Source of the DNA: Gelidibacter maritimus
GTDB taxonomy: Bacteria; Bacteroidota; Bacteroidia; Flavobacteriales; Flavobacteriaceae
Length of the DNA stretch: 64,000 nucleotides
Direction: 5' to 3'
Assembly (NCBI RefSeq): GCF_014062315.1
Contig: NZ_JACGLT010000007.1
Location: 124,001 to 188,000, forward strand
A program made the position numbers and the translations under genes. Under the pieces are notes generated by a model. It was not told the origin of the DNA and did no database searches. It saw only the letters and a program-made list of their open reading frames with translations. Shown in pieces: positions 58,563 through 64,000 of the stretch (positions are counted from its first letter, which is position 1; each line of letters opens with the position of its first letter).

Positions 58563-59744
58563 ATGAAGACAAATTTTTTCTTTCTTTTAGTAGCGTTCTT
58601 TTTATCACATGGGATATCCGCTCAAAAATTCGATAATTTGGCACTGACCCCACCTATGGGCTGGAACAGCTGGAATAGTTTTCAATGCGACGGCGTCAAC
58701 GAAACGGTGATCAAGGAAATGGCGGATGCCATGGTGGAGACCGGATTTAAGGACGTTGGTTATGAATACATCGTGATTGACGATTGCTGGCAAATAGGCC
58801 GTGATGAAAATGGATATATTATCGTGGATAAAGAAAAATTCCCGTCAGGAATTAAGAGTTTGGTGGATTATGTCCATTCCAAAGGCTTGAAATTCGGAAT
58901 CTATTCTGATGCTGGTACAAAAACTTGCGCCGGCCGACCTGGAAGTAAAGGTTTTGAACGTCAGGATGCTGAGACCTATGCCAAATGGGATGTCGATTAT
59001 TTAAAGTACGATTGGTGCTTTACTGAAGGGCAAGATGCCATTGCCTCTTACACCTTGATGAGAGATGAGCTATTTAAAGCCGGAAGACCTATTGTTTTTA
59101 GTCTCTGTGAATGGGGTGAAAATAAGCCATGGGAATGGGCAAAAGATGTAGGACATCTGTGGCGGACGACATTGGATATTGATATGGGCGCCAGATACGA
59201 CGGCAATATATGGGGCAATCTCATTGGATGGTCGGACTTGGTGGACATGCAGGTGGGCTTAGAAAAATATGCTGGTCCTGGGCATTGGAACGATCCGGAT
59301 ATGCTGGCCGTTGGAAATAACAATATGCCAGAAAATGAAGCAAGAGCCCACTTTAGCATGTGGTGTATGTTGGCCGCACCTTTAATGGCCGGTAACGATT
59401 TGAGGGATATGACTCAGGTAGATCATAGTATTTTAACCAATAAAGAATTAATTGCCATCAATCAAGACGTTTTGGGGAAACAGGGTTTTAAGATTGAAGA
59501 TTATGGCAATTTTGAAATTTGGCAAAAACCGTTGACCAATGGGGACATAGCGATCTGCTTTTTTAATAGGGAAATAACAGACAAAAACTACGAGATTGAT
59601 TGGTCTAAAATCCGGGTCAAGGATTTTGAAGGCGATTATAAAATAAAGGACCTATGGCAAAATACGATTGTTGGTGCTACGGACACCAAGATGTCCATTG
59701 ATGTGCCTTCACGAGATGTTGTGGTCTTCAGATTGTCAAAATAA
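58563..59744 (+). CDS. GH27 alpha-galactosidase
   Basis: 393 residues. Signal peptide ending ISAQ, GH27 barrel beginning LTPPMGWNSWNSF, nucleophile Asp150 in KYDWC, acid/base Asp205 in TLDID, and DPDMLAVGN. The 2-position pocket reads CEW, as in alpha-galactosidases; alpha-N-acetylgalactosaminidases have a smaller Ser there, so galactose is the likelier substrate. A C-terminal beta domain (about 310-393) is present. It starts 20 bp after the esterase gene. With GH20 and sialidases it suits removal of terminal alpha-Gal from mucin-like or glycolipid glycans. Confidence 0.9.
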   Translation: MKTNFFFLLVAFFLSHGISAQKFDNLALTPPMGWNSWNSFQCDGVNETVIKEMADAMVETGFKDVGYEYIVIDDCWQIGRDENGYIIVDKEKFPSGIKSLVDYVHSKGLKFGIYSDAGTKTCAGRPGSKGFERQDAETYAKWDVDYLKYDWCFTEGQDAIASYTLMRDELFKAGRPIVFSLCEWGENKPWEWAKDVGHLWRTTLDIDMGARYDGNIWGNLIGWSDLVDMQVGLEKYAGPGHWNDPDMLAVGNNNMPENEARAHFSMWCMLAAPLMAGNDLRDMTQVDHSILTNKELIAINQDVLGKQGFKIEDYGNFEIWQKPLTNGDIAICFFNREITDKNYEIDWSKIRVKDFEGDYKIKDLWQNTIVGATDTKMSIDVPSRDVVVFRLSK

Positions 59745-59761
59745 CAAGTTTGAGTCGAACA

Positions 59762-59794
59762 AGACCTAACAGGTTTTAGAAACCTGTTAGGTCT
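59762..59794 (+). terminator. Perfect hairpin between GH27 and GH20 genes
   Basis: 15-bp stem AGACCTAACAGGTTT (59762-59776) with AAACCTGTTAGGTCT (59780-59794) and a 3-nt loop TAG. No T-run follows, so it may be a processing site or REP-like element. Its stem resembles that of hairpin copy 1 (TCTAACAGGTTT). Confidence 0.65.
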
Positions 59795-59818
59795 ATAGAC
59801 TTAGTAAATTAAAATCTT

Positions 59819-61873
59819 ATGAAATTTTCTCTTTATAATATCAACTTTAAAGCAGTCATTTACTTTATGGCTTTAAAGCTGTTGTTTATTTTCAACGGCT
59901 ATTCCAATCCACAACAAGTAAATCATCTTGAAGCCAAATATCCCATCATCCCAACACCACAAGAAATCAGCTATGGTGAAGGAGAGTTGGCGTTCAAAGG
60001 TTTTCATATTGGGGCTTCCGATTTTAAAAATGAATCCGATGTTATAAGTGCATTCTTCAAAAAACAAGGCATTAAAGAGTCTTACAAAGGTCTGAAGATT
60101 CAAGTTATTAAGGAACAGCTTCCAGTTGATAACCCTGAGGAGGCCTATAAATTAAGTATTGATAGAGATGTTAAAATTTGGGCAACTTCTGAGAAAGGCG
60201 CTTACTACGCCATAAGAACACTTCAGCAAATTTTCAGGAAACAGGGGCAAGGTGGTCTTTTTCCAAAGTTGGAAATCACCGATTGGCCTGCATTTAAAAT
60301 CCGAGGATTTATGCACGATACCGGACGGAATTTCCAATCCATAGACCAATTAAAAGAGCAGATTGAAGTCCTTTCACAATATAAATACAATGTGTTCCAT
60401 TGGCATTTAACCGATGATCCAGGATGGCGATTGGAAAGCAAATTGTATCCACAATTGCAATCGGAAGCCGCTACCTCACGGGGTAAGGGTAAATATTATA
60501 CTCAGGAAGAATTTAAGGACATCCTTGCATTTTGCAAAGCCCGTCATATCACGGTGATTCCAGAATTTGACATCCCTGGCCATTCGAGAGCGTTTAGGGA
60601 TGCAATGGGGTTTGAAACTATGAAAGATGAACGCGCATTACCTACCCTATTGAACTTGTTTGATGAATTGTGCTCATTGGCGAGTGCCGAAGACATGCCG
60701 TACATTCATATCGGTACAGATGAGGTCCGGAATCGTGAAGAATACGTGGAGGACGGATTTGTAAAACAAATCATGGATCGCGTCAAGTCTCATGATAGAG
60801 ACCTTATCGTTTGGATGGAAGGTATTGAGGTAAAGGGAGATTCTACGTCCATCAATCAGCTTTGGGCGCAGTTTGATCCGAGACCAGGACATCGGTTTAT
60901 AGACTCCCGCGCCAATTATATCAATCATTTGGATCCTTTTGCGGGTATGTCGCGCTTATTTTTTCAACAGCCCTGCCGACAGCCTAAAGGCGATGAACTT
61001 GCTTTGGGAGGCATATTATGTGCTTGGCCTGATAATAATGTGGCGAATGAACGAGATATTCTAAAACAAAACCCTATTTATCCCTCCATTGTTTTCTATG
61101 CCGATGCGATTTGGAAAGGAAGAAAAGAGAATAAACTGGATTATTGGGCCAAATTACCAGCCTTAAACACACCAGAATTACAGGCCTTCAAAGCTTTTGA
61201 GGACAAGGTCATCGTCCATCGTGATTTCTTTTTTAAAGACAAGGAATTCCCATATATCAGGCAAACCGATTTTCAATGGAATGTGATTGGGCCATTTGAG
61301 AATAACAATAATGTCAATTTGAAGTTTCCAGTTGAAAATGAATTGATCGCTTCTTATAATGTTGACGGAAAAAATTATAAATGGTCTGCACCAAAAGTTG
61401 GCGGCACGCTGCATTTTAAACACTTTTTCGGTTTCCCGGCATTGACTACTGAAAAAACCGGCACCTATTATGCGACTGCTGAAATCTATTCACCAGATGA
61501 TCGGATTCAAGATTTTTGGGTAGGTTTCCAAGGCTGGTCACGGTCTGGGGGTCGGCGTGTAGGTCCTTTCCCTGATCAAGGGCAGTGGCACACCACGAAT
61601 CCTAAACTATGGGTCAATAACGTCGAAATAGCACCTCCCCATTGGAAACAGCCCAATTTGGGAACAAGAACGGATGAAATTCCGTTTATTGATGAGGATT
61701 ATTTTTTCCGAGCACCTACAAAAATTCAACTTAAAAAAGGATGGAATACGGTACTCTTGAAAATTCCACAGGATAACAACTCTTGGAAATGGATGTTCAC
61801 TTGTGTTCCAGTAGACATCGAAAACAATCAAGTAAAAGAGGTGAATGATTTAAAATTTAGAACCATTTTTTAA
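59819..61873 (+). CDS. GH20 beta-N-acetylhexosaminidase
   Basis: 684 residues. A hydrophobic signal (AVIYFMALKLLFIFNGYSN) is preceded by about 11 residues. GH20b N-terminal domain (about 40-155), then the catalytic barrel beginning FKIRGFMHDTGRNF, the substrate WHLTDDPGWR, the catalytic pair Asp301-Glu302 in HIGTDEV, and PEFDIPGHS. A C-terminal extension of about 170 residues (after 510) has a beta-rich domain with WVGFQGWSRSG, probably a carbohydrate-binding module. It removes terminal GlcNAc or GalNAc after desialylation. 75 bp after GH27 with a hairpin between. Confidence 0.92.
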   Translation: MKFSLYNINFKAVIYFMALKLLFIFNGYSNPQQVNHLEAKYPIIPTPQEISYGEGELAFKGFHIGASDFKNESDVISAFFKKQGIKESYKGLKIQVIKEQLPVDNPEEAYKLSIDRDVKIWATSEKGAYYAIRTLQQIFRKQGQGGLFPKLEITDWPAFKIRGFMHDTGRNFQSIDQLKEQIEVLSQYKYNVFHWHLTDDPGWRLESKLYPQLQSEAATSRGKGKYYTQEEFKDILAFCKARHITVIPEFDIPGHSRAFRDAMGFETMKDERALPTLLNLFDELCSLASAEDMPYIHIGTDEVRNREEYVEDGFVKQIMDRVKSHDRDLIVWMEGIEVKGDSTSINQLWAQFDPRPGHRFIDSRANYINHLDPFAGMSRLFFQQPCRQPKGDELALGGILCAWPDNNVANERDILKQNPIYPSIVFYADAIWKGRKENKLDYWAKLPALNTPELQAFKAFEDKVIVHRDFFFKDKEFPYIRQTDFQWNVIGPFENNNNVNLKFPVENELIASYNVDGKNYKWSAPKVGGTLHFKHFFGFPALTTEKTGTYYATAEIYSPDDRIQDFWVGFQGWSRSGGRRVGPFPDQGQWHTTNPKLWVNNVEIAPPHWKQPNLGTRTDEIPFIDEDYFFRAPTKIQLKKGWNTVLLKIPQDNNSWKWMFTCVPVDIENNQVKEVNDLKFRTIF

Positions 61874-62297
61874 TGTGTTGAAAGTGTAATCTTTATTAGG
61901 ATATAGCTGTAACTATTTGACAATCATCATATAAAATCGCATTGCTCTCTATTTCTAAAGAATTTTACCATTTCACTCGATAGGAAGGAAAAAAGGGTAG
62001 AAGTTAGCTTAATTAGGAATAGGCTGGGTAGTTATAATTGCTTTTAGCCAAGTTCAAAAAGGTTGTTTCAAAAGCAGTAATAAACAGTCAGAAAACACTA
62101 CAATTTTCAGAATAATTTACTGTGAATGATGATCTCATAATTGTGAAGCATTTTAATACGAATTTGGCAATAATTCGCCAACTACAAGGTTATATGTTGC
62201 CCTACTCCTTTCCAAAAGCGTCATTAGTCGAAAATATTTATAAATGACAAGTTTTTTACATTGATTTAAGAAATCAAATTAAACTTATAACAAAATT
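61874..62297. other. Intergenic region before second susC
   Basis: No gene or clear repeat. A -7-like TACATTGA near 62254 is too weak to call. The TATGTATAACATA operator is not found here. Confidence 0.45.
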
Positions 62298-64000
62298 ATG
62301 ACAAAAAAGGTACTTAAATTACTGTTTGTGTTTGGTATTCTATGCACTTATGGTATGCAGGCGCAAACAACGGTAAAAGGAGTAGTTGTGGACGCCGCAA
62401 GCAGTTTGGGACTTCCAGGAGTTAGTGTAGTAGTTAAAGGCACGAGCACCGGAACAACAACAGATTTTGATGGTAATTACAGTATTGATGTACCAAGTGG
62501 GGAAGGTATTTTGCAGTTTTCCTACGTGGGCTTTACTACTCAAGAGATTGCCATTAATGGTCAAAGCACAATCAACGTTTCGCTTGTTGAAGATGTGAGT
62601 CAATTGGACGAAGTGGTAGTGACGGCACTTGGTATTAAAAGAGAACGTAAATCTTTAGGATACGCCGTTCAAGAAGTAAAAGGTGAGGCAATTTCAGAGG
62701 CAAGAGAAACCAACGTTGCCAATGCCTTATCTGGTAAAATTGCCGGTATTCAAGTGATTAAAGGAAGTAACGGTCCTGCCAGTTCATCAAAAATTGTACT
62801 AAGGGGTAATAGTTCGCTTACAGGTGACAACCAGCCATTGATTGTTGTGGATGGTGTTCCTATGGATAACTTTACAGGAGCTGATAATAATGACTTCTTC
62901 AATCCTTCGCCAGACATGGGAAATGGATTAGGAGATTTAAATCCAGATGACATAGAGACCATGACGGTTTTAAAAGGTGCTTCTGCTGCGGCATTATATG
63001 GTTCACGAGCGGGTAACGGTGTCATCTTAATTACTACCAAAACTGGTACCGCAAGAAAAGGTTTAGGTATTACTTTTTCTGCTACAACAGGTTTTGAAAG
63101 GTTATTTATCGAACCAGAACTTCAGAGCCAGTTTGGTCAGGGAGATTTAGGGGTTTACGAAGAAATAAGCAAGTTGAGTTGGGGGCCTAAAATTGAAGGA
63201 CAATCTGTTGTAGATTGGGAAGGGAACCCAACAACATTAAGAGCTTATGATAATCTTGGAAATTTTTATGATGGAGGGTTTAATCAAACCTATAGCTTAT
63301 CATTCCAACAGCAGGTAACAGATGGTACATCTTTATATACCTCTGCAAGTTATTTGAACGATGATAGTAATATTCCGGGATCAACTTTGGAACGATTGAA
63401 TTTAACCACACGTGCAGTCACAAAATTTGGTGAGTCTAAAAGGTGGACAACCGATGTGAAAGTACAGTATATCAATACAAAAGCTGGCAATAGACCATTA
63501 AACGGACTTAATAACAACAACGCCTACGGAACGGTAGCACAACTACCAAGATCAGTTGATATTACTCAATTTAGAAACACCACGGATGAATTTGGTAAAA
63601 TGAGATGGTTCGTTTCTGAAAATGCTGAAAACCCATATTGGTCTGCTCAAAACAGGCTTAGTAATGATGCAAGAGACCGTTTCTTATTAAATGGATCTAT
63701 AAAATATGACATTACTGATTGGTTAAGCGCTGAGGCAAGAGCTGGTGCTGATATTTATACCACTACCACCGAGTCTAAATTATACTCTGGAAGTCCAGGT
63801 AATAATACAGGACGGTACAGTTTTGGAAAGGAATCTTTTATTGAGAAAAACTTCAGCTTCTTATTGATGGCTGCTCAAGATGATATTATTGGTAAATTTG
63901 GAGGTTCTGCAACCATTGGTGGAAACATCATGGGTAGAAACTCTAACTATATTAACGGAAATTCTGGAGAGCTTGTGGTTCCAAACTTGTTCTCTTTGAA
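62298..64000 (+). CDS. SusC/RagA family TonB-dependent transporter, 3' end beyond window
   Basis: 567 codons from ATG 62298 to the right edge without a stop. Signal peptide MTKKVLKLLFVFGILCTYGMQAQ, carboxypeptidase-D-like domain (VKGVVVDAASSLGLPGVSVVVKGTSTG in two halves), TonB box DEVVVTALG, plug (NALSGKIAGIQV, IVLRGNSSLTG, PLIVVDGVPM, GVILITTKTG) and the first part of the barrel. It is distinct from the susC at 42974. A susD partner is expected outside the window. It may serve the enzymes upstream, such as the GH27/GH20 products. Confidence 0.92.
   Translation, partial: MTKKVLKLLFVFGILCTYGMQAQTTVKGVVVDAASSLGLPGVSVVVKGTSTGTTTDFDGNYSIDVPSGEGILQFSYVGFTTQEIAINGQSTINVSLVEDVSQLDEVVVTALGIKRERKSLGYAVQEVKGEAISEARETNVANALSGKIAGIQVIKGSNGPASSSKIVLRGNSSLTGDNQPLIVVDGVPMDNFTGADNNDFFNPSPDMGNGLGDLNPDDIETMTVLKGASAAALYGSRAGNGVILITTKTGTARKGLGITFSATTGFERLFIEPELQSQFGQGDLGVYEEISKLSWGPKIEGQSVVDWEGNPTTLRAYDNLGNFYDGGFNQTYSLSFQQQVTDGTSLYTSASYLNDDSNIPGSTLERLNLTTRAVTKFGESKRWTTDVKVQYINTKAGNRPLNGLNNNNAYGTVAQLPRSVDITQFRNTTDEFGKMRWFVSENAENPYWSAQNRLSNDARDRFLLNGSIKYDITDWLSAEARAGADIYTTTTESKLYSGSPGNNTGRYSFGKESFIEKNFSFLLMAAQDDIIGKFGGSATIGGNIMGRNSNYINGNSGELVVPNLFSL

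Noticed and set aside
58563-59744. Alpha-N-acetylgalactosaminidase
   Set aside because: The pocket motif is CEW as in alpha-galactosidases, not the Ser-containing type; this is a sequence-based preference, not proof.

Overview
The window comes from a member of the Bacteroidota, most probably a marine-type Flavobacteriaceae. The basis is: SusC/SusD outer-membrane pairs, a type IX secretion (T9SS) C-terminal sorting domain, GEVED and DUF1080 proteins, many signal-peptide proteins ending in a SAQ-type cleavage site, AT-rich intergenic DNA, and promoters of the TTTG-N19-TAnnTTTG class seen directly before tRNA-Leu and a blaI-type repressor. Genus cannot be fixed from this sequence alone.

Layout. 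1-5235: a VWA protein cut by the left edge, then three exported proteins of unknown role. 5324-11779: housekeeping-type singletons (MmcQ/YjbR, PhnA, a DUF885 metallopeptidase, a DPP-IV-type S9 peptidase, a degenerate STAS protein). 12116-15602 (minus): a Gfo/Idh/MocA oxidoreductase with a twin-arginine signal, two DUF1080 proteins and an NTF2-like lipoprotein, which together resemble a periplasmic 3-keto-glycoside cassette. 16109-20393 (minus): a BlaI/M56 sensor pair with a clear operator over the promoter, and an M20 dipeptidase. 20543-27510: a tRNA-Leu followed by two decayed tRNA-Leu copies, a striking array of twelve 10-bp units, an AT-rich McrBC restriction locus with an unknown companion gene, and small exported or membrane proteins; this has the look of an accessory island at a tRNA gene. 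27990-31799: three exported proteins (one with an in-frame stop, one GEVED, one T9SS cargo).

32616-39161: a cbb3-type terminal oxidase in an unusual format (CcoN alone with its own signal peptide, then a CcoO-CcoP-like di-haem fusion), followed by small membrane subunits, a group III truncated haemoglobin, a cupin, OsmC, a tandem AhpD-type protein and a [2Fe-2S] ferredoxin: a respiratory and oxidative/nitrosative stress block. 39242-42527: GNAT, an orphan C-terminal piece of a type ISP restriction enzyme, a headless ArsR-type regulator, an AhpD-like protein and an SDR.

42974-64000: a sialic-acid utilization locus. SusCD would bind and import sialoglycans or sialic acid; two GH33 sialidases, a bimodular SGNH/sialate O-acetylesterase, a GH27 alpha-galactosidase and a GH20 hexosaminidase would trim the glycan; N-acetylneuraminate lyase splits sialic acid to ManNAc and pyruvate; an AGE-family epimerase converts ManNAc to GlcNAc; a YhcH/NanQ protein would help sugar anomerization. 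A FadR/GntR regulator is divergent from the epimerase, and the same 13-bp palindrome (TATGTATAACATA) lies in that divergent promoter and at the predicted start point of susC, so this regulator probably controls the locus. Two unusual members are a creatininase-family amidohydrolase and an LrgA/LrgB pair, the latter perhaps a pyruvate channel. No GlcNAc/ManNAc kinase and no conventional inner-membrane sialic acid permease is in the window. A second SusC begins at 62298 and runs off the right edge.

Scattered through the intergenic DNA is a family of hairpins with different stems but nearly the same 19-20 nt loop (CTGTCCGCCGAAGGAGG core), the most repeat-like feature outside the tRNA region.
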